NCBI GenBank assembly: GCA_025331445.1
Contig: JAIWNE010000036.1
Location: 62,001 to 126,000 of the forward strand
Origin: Blakeslea trispora
Lineage: Eukaryota > Mucoromycota > Mucoromycetes > Mucorales > Choanephoraceae
DNA: 64,000 nucleotides
Reading direction: 5' to 3'
Shown: positions 52,367 to 62,524 of the stretch, one piece after another
How the letters are laid out: every line of letters begins with the position of its first letter
Position numbering within the stretch: the first letter of the stretch is position 1
Program-made: the position numbers and the translations under genes
The notes under the pieces: generated by a model
What the model saw: the letters and a program-made list of their open reading frames with translations, nothing else
Database searches by the model: none
What the model was told of the DNA's origin: nothing

Positions 52367-53197
52367 TTAAGCCTCATCATCATCACTATGGTACAATGCG
52401 TCACGCAATTTGTCAAAAGGACCCATCATGATGTTGGCAGCTTGTGCAGCAAATCCTTCTTTGGGGGCATTGGGATGTGGCCTAGTAGTAGCGAGCTTCT
52501 TGTGCTTCATATAGGAATCACCTGCTTCAACAAGCTGCTTTTGGTCAACATGCTCCTTGATCATTGGCAACACATTTTGTTCTTCGGTATCAATATGTTT
52601 GAATGCAGAATCCATAGCAGCTTGTAACTTGGAATCAAAGTCAGAGTCATTTTCCATGTCTGCATAACGGATCTCGTATAACAAACTGCGCAACTCTTGA
52701 TGCTCATCCAGGCTTCTTTGATATTCATGGTTGGCAGCCTCACCTGGTACTTTATCACGCAAAAAAGGATAGGCAGTTACCTGTTCACATTCATCATGCA
52801 AAACCAATACCTTGACTAGTTGATTGCGAATCTTTTTCTTTTGCTTCATGTCCGTAGTCTTCTTGTAATCTTCATAAAGATTTCTGGCTTCATCATGATC
52901 ATTGATGATGAGATCGGTTATGGGCACATGGCCAGATTCAGCTGTAGGAATCATGTCACTTTCTTTTGTTTCAGAAGACTTGTCACCTTCTTGGTGAGAG
53001 GATTCTTGACTCTTTGGCCTTTCTTTTCCTTCAAGAGTTGTAGCAGGCGTTTCTTTTGACTCTTCAGTCTTACCTGAGGGAAGAGAAGGATCTGCTGGAG
53101 TTGGGGGTGCTTCAGGGTTGGCACTGATATCCATTGTAGGAGCTTCAGCGAGCTTAGGGTCTTTCTCTACTTGAGTAGGATGGTCTGTGCTTGACAT
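52367..53197 (-). CDS. Hemerythrin-like HHE domain protein
   Basis: A 276-residue single-exon protein. Residues 1-90 are Pro/Glu/Ser/Lys-rich and likely disordered. Residues ~92-230 form a four-helix hemerythrin/HHE domain with the expected metal ligands: LIINDHDEARNLYEDY, VLVLHDECEQVTAYPFL, SLDEHQELRSLLYEI and FKHIDTEEQNVLPMI. Such proteins bind a di-iron centre and may sense or buffer oxygen, NO or iron; the specific role here is unknown. The C-terminus is acidic (HSDDDEA). No targeting signal is seen, so it is probably cytosolic. It converges with ELP3. Confidence 0.88.
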   Translation of the reverse strand: MSSTDHPTQVEKDPKLAEAPTMDISANPEAPPTPADPSLPSGKTEESKETPATTLEGKERPKSQESSHQEGDKSSETKESDMIPTAESGHVPITDLIINDHDEARNLYEDYKKTTDMKQKKKIRNQLVKVLVLHDECEQVTAYPFLRDKVPGEAANHEYQRSLDEHQELRSLLYEIRYADMENDSDFDSKLQAAMDSAFKHIDTEEQNVLPMIKEHVDQKQLVEAGDSYMKHKKLATTRPHPNAPKEGFAAQAANIMMGPFDKLRDALYHSDDDEA

Positions 53198-54461
53198 GGT
53201 TTGATATGAAGAAAAGAAAAAGAAATGATGGATAAGCTATTCGTGTTTTCTTTTAAGGATGTAAAGCTGTCTGATAAAATCGAAATTACAACAAGTGACA
53301 TCAATTCTTGTCATTTCATTTTTTTTTTTTAAAAAAAATAAGGTTGCATGAGCATTGGTTTTGAAACTGAAGACTTATATTTTGCACATCTGCATTCTGT
53401 TTTAACCAATAGAATTTGAGGAACTGTAGCCTAGAGATGATATGATTGCTTATGAATGACTTGTGCAGTTTACACAGGAACAACCAAAAAGTTAAATGTT
53501 TTTGATCTACATAATGTAGCACAAGAATATTTTCTGTAACTGACAGGCCATCATGTCACAAGTTTTTCCCAATAGTCTTCTTTCCTTCTATTTTTTTCTA
53601 AGCTTGATAGTCCCTCTGTATTAGTTCCTCCGTATGTTTGCAGAGCAGTTCCGTAATAGAGATCAACCGCTACAACCCAAAAAGTAGGTTACACAAGCAG
53701 AAAGTGTCCCATACAAAATGATTTGAGTATATTGTAGCATGAGTCTATCAAATAATAGATATAAAGAAACGTTAATGGTCGTGATTTCTTTCGGCATTCC
53801 TTAAGAATGGTCTGCATTTGATTGACAAAGGTTTGAAAGTTTTTTCAAACTTTCATTAATAACCAGCATATCTTCAAATGCCTATAGAGTTGGCAAACAT
53901 TGCTTTGTACAAAAAGGTTGTCTTTTCTCCTGGAACTTCTTTATTTTGTCAGTAGTTTTAGCCATTTTCAAGAGCTTCTTAATATCGGCTCACCCCCAAA
54001 CACGCTTCATGTGCTAGATTATCAACGTCATTAAAGGATGCACACATTGCTGTTATTTCAACATAATATTGAGACTAGTAAGAGATAGGCCTAACTACAA
54101 CTTTACTCGACAAGAAGACCTATACCCAAATCCAGCTTTTAAACACCAAATCACTATTGTAAATTTCCTTCTCGACTGTAAATCAGTCTGATGACGTGGA
54201 ATTTTTTTGTTAAAAAAGTCTTCACTATGATTATTCACTTTTCAGGCGACACAAGAAAAAAAAAATATGTGTATTTAATCTAACAGGAAAAAGACACCCC
54301 CCTTTAGCAAAGCAGTACAGCACTTTTTTTCCCTCCTTTTTTTTTTCTTCTTCTTCTTTTTTTCTTTCTTTGCCTGCTTTCTCTTTCTCTCGCCTAAGAT
54401 ATACATACGTACACACACACATATATATATATATTATCGAAATATATAGATACCCAGCAAT
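53198..54461. other. Intergenic region
   Basis: About 1.3 kb with no supported gene. CT/T-rich DNA at 54325-54395 and a TA-repeat at about 54419-54434 lie just upstream of the next ATG. Confidence 0.4.
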
Positions 54462-56210
54462 ATGTCACAAACATCCAACCTATACAGTGGATATACAGAA
54501 ACTGAAGAGACCCAGGACCAAGTCAGACAGCCACAACAAACTATCATACAACCTAGCTCACCAAGCAAGTCTGATAACGTCCAAGGATGGCTGTTGAATG
54601 TGCATACATATAGGAGCCCTAACAGCTTGGAGCAAGTAACGTCTGTTGTCGATGCAGACAATAATAGGTAAAGACTCACTGGCTAGTTATCAAAGATAGG
54701 GCTTTTCTTAGTTTATTAATTCACCAGTTGCTCTTAATGCACGTGTCATTCTTTTTATTTTTTTGTAGCATACCTATAGAAACTCGAAAGTCAAAAAGTG
54801 GCAGAGCTGGATCGATCACATCCGAAGACAGTGTTAATCTAGATGACCTTATCAATGCCAACTTTACTACCGACATGGACGACGAGACAGATTTGCCAGA
54901 CTTGGCTGATCTTGATTTAGATGACTCTACAGATGACTTTTGGAAATTAGATGGTGTAAGCTTCAACATGTGTACAGCTTTTTTTTTTTCTCTCTCTCCT
55001 TTTTTTTTTTTTTACGTTGAACTCATGTTTCTCTTTCCTTTTTATTAAAAAACACGCAGGCAGAACCACTTGGTAGCTTGGATACTAGCTTTAAAGAATT
55101 TATGTCTAAGGTAAGTCAAGTTTGAAACAGGAGTCAAATGAAGAAAATCAATAAATCTGAATTCTTTGGTTGCTTTTTAGAGTGACAATGATAATTACGA
55201 CTTGAACTGGAGTCCTACAGAGACAGGCACAAGTCCTATTAAGACCTCGTTACCAGGTAAGCAGGAACAATAGAAAGGCAAATAGAACAGCGTTGCTCAT
55301 ACGATATAAAGTGACACCTTCTTCTGATATAGCATCTAGATACACAAGATCAGGCAGCATAAGTAGCGAAAATAGCTTAAACTCGCAATCGACTATCACT
55401 CAGTACGCAAAATATGGTCTTGCACCAGTCACTTATCCATCCGAATCCTCTTCCACTTCATCTCGCTCACTCAGTCGATTAAGTAATTATTCTACCGCCT
55501 CGTCAAACACAACTTCCGGTCTACCTCACCCACGTACCAACACATCGAACAACAATAGCAATCCTCAAAACAGTAACAGCGGTGGCATACCTACACCTAG
55601 TCGATCTTATACCTTGAGAGACAACAAATCGTCCCATCTTTTATCACCACCTACCAAGAAGGGAGCTCAGCCTCGCTCACAACTGGCAAAGCGTGCATCC
55701 CACATACCTGCACCTGTCTCTTCTTCGTACTCACCTCCTTCCCCTCAGCGCACTATCTCCTCTTCTTCTACAGGATCTAAACTATTCCATCCTCGCATCG
55801 CCTCGCCTTCCACTCAAAGCCATCAACAAAAAAGAATACCCCAGCGTGCAAGTCACATACCCACTGTCAGAGAGTCAATACATCGCCCTGGATCTCCTCT
55901 TCAACATAGTACATCGGGTAGAGCTTCCGCTACACCATCGCGAATAGGAATGCGAAGCCCCACACCAGGTGGTCCTAGGAACAGTCTGTTTGGTCCCTCA
56001 AAAACAACATCAGCAACAAGCCAACCAGCTTCACAGACACCAGTTAGGTCAGTGACGCCTACTTCCTCATCACATCTAAATCAAAAGAGAAGCATGACGC
56101 CCCTTGGGACACGACCAAGTGGCCTTAGACCTCCAGGAAGTGTTGCTAGTGCCTCTTCATCTAATGCAAGAAGTGCAAGCCGTATAGGGGCATTCAAGAA
56201 ATCGTTTTAA
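54462..56210 (+). CDS. Ser-rich basic protein with SxIP motifs, candidate microtubule plus-end protein
   Basis: Exons 54462-54667, 54769-54955, 55060-55110, 55181-55256 and 55333-56210 give 465 residues with canonical introns. The N-terminal third is acidic (VNLDDLINANFTTDMDDETDLPDLADLDLDD). The C-terminal two thirds are Ser/Thr/Pro/Arg-rich and disordered. Two near-identical motifs, RASHIPAP (Ser296) and RASHIPTV (Ser347), fit the SxIP rule for EB1 binding in basic Ser/Pro-rich context. SRIG repeats (TPSRIGMRSPTP, ASRIGAFKKSF) also occur. No globular family is recognised. A plus-end-tracking role is inference only; a generic disordered phosphoprotein is the alternative. Confidence 0.7.
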
Positions 56211-56981
56211 AGAAAAAAAAAAAGAACTTTGTTATATCATGCTCTTTTTTTCTTTCTTTTTATATATTCCAATGTGAAAATATATATTTATACACATAAT
56301 TGATATACATGTATACACTTTTCTTTCTTATCACAGGCATCTACCTTGTTTCAGAAATGAGTAAAGAATAAAGGTTGCATTATTAAAAAAAAACCAATTG
56401 TGCATCCATGTATTGTTAGACACATATTTTGTTCCAGCACATTTGTTGCTTTGGGCTGGAAAGAGAGAGAGAGAGAGAGAGAGCGATAAAAACTCACAAA
56501 AGATGATATTGTCTATCTAATCTGCTCTGAAAATTTGTTTTTGTTTAAAATCAAACAAAGTGATTCTTTACTTTAATTTCATTTTCTCAGGTTCTCTGTA
56601 CTAGATGCAAACAAGCAAGAATAATTTGCGCTGCATGTATTCACATGCGTGTTCCTTTTGATGCTGTTGATTAGATTCAAGATGCACCTCTTTTAGTTTT
56701 AATAGCTTTCTCTTATAGCTCATTTGCTTGGAGGACTCCTCTCTACTCTACTGATTGACCTGTTTAAAACACATAGAAAGTATGGACTTGCTCATTCACT
56801 TTCAGTAGTAAGGAAATAGAAATTATTTCACATCTCACTCAAGATTATAAAAAGGAGAGAGAGAGGGGATTAAAAAAAATTACTGTCGTACGAATTTCAT
56901 CATCAACCATTCAAATTTACATCCATGGCTTTTTCTTTTTTTTTCTCTCTTTTGTATTTATTTTCATTTAGGCTCTTGTCA
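56211..56981. other. Intergenic region upstream of the lipase gene
   Basis: A/T-rich, containing the GA microsatellite and no supported gene. An upstream in-frame ATG at 56925 would add a very hydrophobic stretch; the sequence TTTCATTTAG there looks more like leader or intron than coding. Confidence 0.45.
56462..56483 (+). repeat. GA microsatellite
   Basis: Eleven GA dinucleotides in intergenic DNA downstream of the Ser-rich gene. Confidence 0.9.
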
Positions 56982-59061
56982 ATGAAAAACAGCAGTAACT
57001 TCAAGCTTCTAGTACAGATCGTTCTGTTGCTAGCTTTGATCCCTGCTCTTATTGGCTATTATGCTCATTCTAAAGGACATTGGGTCTTTGGCCTTTTTTG
57101 TTATTTTGGGGTTGTCTTTGTATTGACAGTTCCCATCATAGCCTATACAAGCATAAGAATATTGCAACATTGCATGCCATTTGTGCTTCGCTTGTTGAGC
57201 ATATTGAACAAGAGATTGATGCCAATAGCTCGCTTTGTATCGCATAGCAGGATCCTTGGACCACTCATCAATTTATTCATCCGAAGTCAATTCTTTATAT
57301 CCTTCATTGGGCTATTGATGTGCGATCAACTGATACGCGTTGCCCTGGGACGATTTGCTGGCCAGCATGCAACAAACCGCTATCTGTGTAAGAAGCATTC
57401 TTTATCTTGCTATTTTCTTTAGAGGTAGATGGTATACTAATCCATTCTGTCTTGTAGCTTTAATCAATGTTGGAGATGTGCGCTTCTTTCCTCAGGATAG
57501 TTTGGATGACTCATCAACAAGATATGAAACAAAAGCAATTGATTCAGCTTACAGAGACAACAAAGATGATTATAAAAGACCTCAGTACTCTTTAACAGTA
57601 GCACATACGTTGTCAGTAGCCAGTAAACTAGCTTACGAAGATGTTGCTGTAGTCAAATACGAATTAGAAATGGCAGGCTATGAAGTTGAACGTACATTTA
57701 AAGCTATTGGCTATAAGGTGAGTCACTTTTGTTTCATGCAGATTCAACAGTTCTAAGCCCATTTTTATTCAACATGGCACTAGAATGTATGTGCTTATGT
57801 TGTAGAAAAAAACGACTCAATTATACTTGTGTTTCGAGGGTAAGTTAGACAACATAACTTTCTGTCTGTCAGAGAGTGACACATTATCTCTCCTTTTTTA
57901 TATATATTTATCTATATATTCATATACAGCACAAATCCTCTCAACATTCAAAATTATGTTACCAACATTGATGCCGGCCTTAGCAAAGTAACTTCACACA
58001 CTAAAGGCTATATGGGTAAGGTACACAAAGGTTTCTGGGATGCAATGGGTGCAACTGAGATAAATCAAAGCTATTCTTCCGAATCGAGCATTCACATTGA
58101 ATTAAACAATACTTCGCTCTACAAATCAATTACGTCTTCTCTGATCGGTGTTCTCAAACTTATCAAGATGCTTTCGCTCAATATCTTTACGAATGTCACT
58201 GATCCTATTGACGCCAGTTGGGTTGGTAACGATTTAGCTATACTTCGTCATCAAAGCGCCTATACACAAGCAGAGAATCATGTTCTAGGCTTGATCAGGG
58301 ACCAAAAAGATAAAAAGCTTTATGTTACTGGCCATTCATTAGGTGGAGCACTAGCTACTGGTGAGATCATCTTGAAATATTTGTATATAATGACTAAACT
58401 TACTTTTTTTTTTAAAAGTATTTGTGGCCAAAATGATCCAAATTGACAGTCCATTGATTCAACATTTTGAAGGTTTGTACACCTTTGGTCAACCAAATAT
58501 TGGTGATAAAGACTTTGGTAAATCATTTACTGCCGACATCAATTGCAAAATCTTCAACCATACATACAACAATGGTAAAGTGAATCAGATGTAACTCTAT
58601 GCGAGATTTTTCATTGTTTTTTTTTTGCTGTAGATGTTGTACCTCGTGTTCCATTTTGGTATAGTCCACCACCAGGCACACTTGTGTTTATTGATTCCTC
58701 CTACAAAATCTCAATATACCCACCCAGTCAAAACACACAAGATCCTGTGCCAGTTCGACCTATTTCCTACCTTCATTTGTCTGGTCTACTGAATAGATCT
58801 GTCATCCGAAGACTAAAGTCAGAAACATCCACACGTATCCTATTCCGCATTCTGTTCCCATTTTTCATCAATGATCATTTTCCAAGTGATTATAGCGATG
58901 CCTTACTGAATGGACATGTTGAGTGGGTCATTTTGGATGAAGAAGGAGAAGGAGGCAACATAGACGATGATGATGAGGGCTACGATTCAAACATCTCATC
59001 AACAAAAACCTTGAAATCAAAGACACAAGATGAAGAACATGCTTCTTCTTCTTTCCGATAG
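56982..59061 (+). CDS. Membrane-anchored class 3 lipase
   Basis: Exons 56982-57387, 57458-57717, 57784-57839, 57930-58360, 58419-58574 and 58634-59061 give 578 residues. The N-terminus has three or four hydrophobic segments (FKLLVQIVLLLALIPALIGYY, GLFCYFGVVFVLTVPIIAYT, FFISFIGLLMCDQLI). The alpha/beta-hydrolase core follows, with IILVFRGTNPLN, KVHKGFWDAM, the nucleophile elbow KLYVTGHSLGGALAT, the GLYTFGQPNIGD strand, the Asp in DVVPRVPFW and a late GHVEW that may supply the His. This is the lipase_3 (Rhizomucor-type) fold. The acidic C-terminal tail (GNIDDDDEGYDS) is unusual. Substrate is likely an acylglycerol. It is neither truncated nor frameshifted. Confidence 0.9.
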
Positions 59062-59354
59062 CCCCAAAGTGTTTGCACCTACAAAATCAATCACTCGATT
59101 GAAATAAAGTGTATTTTTTGGCCTATAATATTCATCTCACTTCTATGCTGTTGATAGGGTCATTTGAGATAATTTCACAGAATTAAAATAAGTTTATTTT
59201 AGCTAAAGTATACGTGACAAAAAGCTTTTATCTGATTGGAGTATCTAATGTAAGGTTTTTGGCAGTTGCCAATATTAGAATTTATAGGTTTATTTTTAGT
59301 TGATAATAACTATAAGGGCTCCCACTTTTTTCTTTGTTAAGAAATCGCTCTTAT
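59062..59354. other. Convergent 3' intergenic region
   Basis: A/T-rich DNA between the lipase stop and the stop of the Kre9-like gene; nothing else seen. Confidence 0.4.
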
Positions 59355-59893
59355 TTAGCATTTAGGAAATGTTGAATTATCTACAGTGATAGAGAGAGGA
59401 ATAGTGATGGTATCCTGAGGAGTACCTATGGCATTAGACTCAGCATACAAAGGTGTGAATTTCAATGAAAAGTCAAAAGAGGTAGGTGGGTAGCGAGAGA
59501 AGAAATGACATCCAGGAACTCTCCAAGATTCTTGATGTTGAACAGTACGAGTACCTCCTGGATAAGCATTTGTCTTTAGTCCAGAGGCAACATTGAATGA
59601 ATAGCTGTTAGACTGATTGGTATGCTCTGTCCAACTGAAGCTGGCAGTAAGCGAAGATGGATAATAGCTACTGACAGAAGGACTCACTAGGCATAGTAAT
59701 CATTATTAGTATATTCACAACATGAGAGATGAATGAATTTACATGTCTGACTACCGATAATGGAGTATTTGATGACAAGCAGTTCTTTACTCTTGATCGT
59801 ATCATTTGGTTTGGGTGCATCTATGCTAATTAGGTTTTGAGAACAAACAAAAGTAGACAAGATAAACAGGATAAAGCAGCAAAGCGTTTTCAT
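59355..59893 (-). CDS. Small secreted Kre9/Knh1-like (Ser-Thr-rich GPI-family) protein
   Basis: Two exons (59893-59743 and 59686-59355) join to 160 residues. A clear signal peptide (MKTLCCFILFILSTFVCS) is followed by ISIDAPKPNDTIKSKELLVIKYSI, which fits the beta-sandwich pattern of the Kre9/Knh1 and Ser-Thr-rich GPI-anchored family (I-x-x-P-x-x-x-x-x-x-x-G/K...I-x-W/Y). The rest has alternating Ser/Thr strands. Cys residues near residues 54 and the C-terminus (FPKC) might pair. No GPI-anchor signal is seen at the C-terminus. Likely extracellular or cell-wall associated; exact role unknown. Confidence 0.6.
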
Positions 59894-60627
59894 TTTCTCT
59901 TGATTGTAAAAAAGAGTTAAAAAGAAGAGAGAAAAAAAGAAGAGAAAACAACCTTTTTTTTTAAATAAAATCTATCGTTCATACTATTTCCTCAAAATCT
60001 GTTTGTGGTCTTTACTCATTGAATTTTAAAGTGGAGACACCTGTTTTGAATAGACTCGAGCCATATATCTACTCAAGCAAAGATAGTGCAAACATCATTG
60101 CTTTAAATCAAACAAGCTCAGTCTTTTTGTTCTGAGGCCATAGTTACATTTGCACAATAGTAATTTCTATATGACAATAGTACAGTGTGGTTACATGTCA
60201 TGAATTACTAAATTTCGCTTTTGTGCGTCATTTATACTGATTGCTAAAATTGTCTTACAAGTGTATCATTACTTTTTTCTTAGAAATCTATCAATCTCAT
60301 GAATTAAATGAACGCATACAAAGCTGTACTATTGTCAAGAAGAAGAAACAAGGGACATTTGTTTCAATTGCTCTTATTTTTCTTACTGGTTAAACATTTA
60401 TCCTATTTTGAAATAAGGTAGTAATCATGCCAAGATTTCGGGCTTTGCTTAATTGGCATCATCCATTAAGCTATTCGTAATTTTAACATAAGAATGTGAC
60501 TAGTTTACATAAACAAGATAAACAAAAAGGCAGAAACTAGTTGATTTTAGTCCCTTTTGAAAAGAAGAACAAGGTGTATCGTGGAAGGAATAGGATGAGA
60601 TAAACAGTAGAGAGAAACAAGCTATGC
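59894..60627. other. Intergenic region
   Basis: Upstream of the Kre9-like gene and downstream of the GH8 gene. A/T-rich, nothing else supported. Confidence 0.4.
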
Positions 60628-62001
60628 TTATAAAGGTACATTTGCATTGAGTAAGCAAAGCATAGCAATACTTTCGCCGAAATAAGTAGCCTCCATTTGT
60701 CTCATATCATTCAAAATCTGGTCCAATTGAACACGCCATTCCAAAACCCAAAACAAAAAGCAAGCAGGAGCAACAAAAGCCATATCTGTATAATCCACAT
60801 AACAATGACCGTTGAGCTTATACCCTGCCTTAATGCCGCAATCACCATGGCCACCACCTCGGGCTAATTGATTTGCAAAAAACTGTACCTGTGTTTCCAA
60901 AAGAGGTCGCACACGTTCATCGCGGGTCAACATGTAATAGTGTCCAATACGCCAAGGCACTCGGCAAGAATTCCAATTGTAGTCAGGGTCATGGTCGCTT
61001 TCCAATACTTGTCCCTGAGCAGGATAGTAACCCCCACTGTGTTGATCTAGCTTGAGGAAATCCGCAATAAGTCCAGTCTGAGGGTTTAAGCTATGCTGTG
61101 TCATGATACAGTTCAAGATGGCATTGATCACATTGGCCCATTGTTCTTTTCTTTGAGTGTCTTCCTAACATATAATAAGATGGTTAAACGGCAATCGATG
61201 TTTGCTTATTGCTTGGGAAAATAAGCTTACATAGTAAAAGATGAGATAGCCACTCAAAATGAAATCACTTGGTCTTGTCAATAAGTAAGCATCATCTCCT
61301 GGGTCTGCCCAATCACCAATCAGAGGCATGTGTGTCTGATGATTGATACAGTGCTGGTAGATACAGCCTGCTAATTCGACAGCTGTCTGTCGGTAATCAA
61401 TTTCGCCTTGATATCCGCCTCTTCCCCAGACCTTGGCAGCAACAAAAAGAGCAGTACAAACATCTACATCACCATCAGTGGCACAGTTTTGACCTCCTTC
61501 GTCACCAGGCACAAAGCGGCCATGGCTATCGGTCTTTTGTTGCCATCTATGCGTACCAATAAGTCATGGTTCCTATCCCCAGTGTGTGTATGTGTCTTAT
61601 ACTTTACTGCATTAACCCTTTACTATTTCTGAATCGCATAAAGTACCGATAAAGACCTAGTCTCAAGTAGGATGTGTTATATCACAAGTTGGTAAAGAAA
61701 TTTTTTCTTAATTACCATCAAAATCCTGTTGGTTTCGTTTCAAGACAGAGATAAGCATACCATAGCCTAAGAATGAAATGGATTGAATAAGCTGAATTTG
61801 TCCAAAAACAAATTACCTTACCATGCGCCTCTGAACAGGTCATTTCTTTCAGCCCTTCGCTTTGTTCTTTGTAATAAACATAAAGTCCATCTTCATAAGA
61901 ACGTAGATACCTTGTGTCGAATGAGCTGATAATTATTGAGTGCAACAGAGTCTTACTTACTTGTTTCGCCAAGTGACATAGTTGTGTTCAATATCAGTCA
62001 T
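60628..62001 (-). CDS. Glycoside hydrolase family 8 protein
   Basis: Hydrolase of beta-glucans, xylan or chitosan by family membership. Exons: 62001-61961, 61910-61822, 61766-61716, about 61546-61231 and 61164-60628, giving about 344 residues. Typical blocks: EMTCSEAHGYGMLISVL with the catalytic Glu, CATDGDVDVCTALFVAAKVWG with an acidic residue, DDAYLLTRPSDF, and NWNSCRVPWRIGHYYM. The third-to-fourth exon join reads DFDG-WQQKTDSHGRF only if the intron boundary is moved one base from a canonical GT-AG. No signal peptide is visible (MTDIEHNYVTWRNKYL). GH8 is mainly bacterial, so transfer into fungi is a reasonable inference. Confidence 0.8.
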
Positions 62002-62269
62002 TGCAAAATAATGAAGGAAAGAAAAGGAATTTATTTTTAAAAAAAAAGTGTTACTGTTTTTTTGTTTGTTAAGTACAAAAAGTAAACTCGCTGATTTTGA
62101 ATTTCTGTTGTACAAAAGAAAGAATAGCGCGTTGGAGAAACAGTGACAGTTTTCAATAGCAACAGAAACCAGATAAAGGTTATCTTATGAGCAATACTTT
62201 CCATCTCAAGTCGAGAAAAGATTTAGCACTGCAAGACAGATGGAGTTTGTGTAACACTTAGAGCCTTGC
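62002..62269. other. Upstream region of the GH8 gene
   Basis: Short A/T-rich region with a T/A-rich stretch at 62035-62065; no gene seen. Confidence 0.4.
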
Positions 62270-62355
62270 TCATTGGGCTTCGCGTGCAGCCAGTACACCG
62301 CTTCTTGAACAAAAGGATGCTGTTCTGTGATTAAATTCAGTGTTGGAGTGACTGA

Positions 62356-62524
62356 TGGTTCGAGAGAAAGCAGGAAGAGTTTGTTGGAACAGCAAAGTTG
62401 TAATTCCGGAAATGGCAATAGCCAAAGCAGTAAGTTTGTCACGGCCGTTTACACCACGACCATTCCTGACAGATGGGCATTCAGGGTTTAAACAGTGGAA
62501 TGCGCCTTTCATTCTGTCAAACAA
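62356..62524 (-). pseudogene. Possible TnpB/Fanzor-like C-terminal remnant
   Basis: Minus-strand reading MKGAFHCLNPECPSVRNG, then GVNGRDKLTALAIAISGITTLLF, resembles the Cys-containing zinc ribbon plus the RuvC-III Asp segment (NRDxNAAxNI type) at the C-terminus of OrfB/TnpB/Fanzor proteins. Only this end is recognisable. No upstream RuvC I/II motifs are found in any frame to 62860, and the frame breaks soon after. The resemblance is by eye and weak; alternative is a chance Cys-rich ORF. Confidence 0.35.

Noticed and set aside
56925..56981. Upstream ATG as the lipase start
   Set aside because: It would add a Phe/Ser/Leu-rich translation of a T-rich tract; the ATG at 56982 gives a plausible N-terminus. 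The upstream start cannot be fully excluded.
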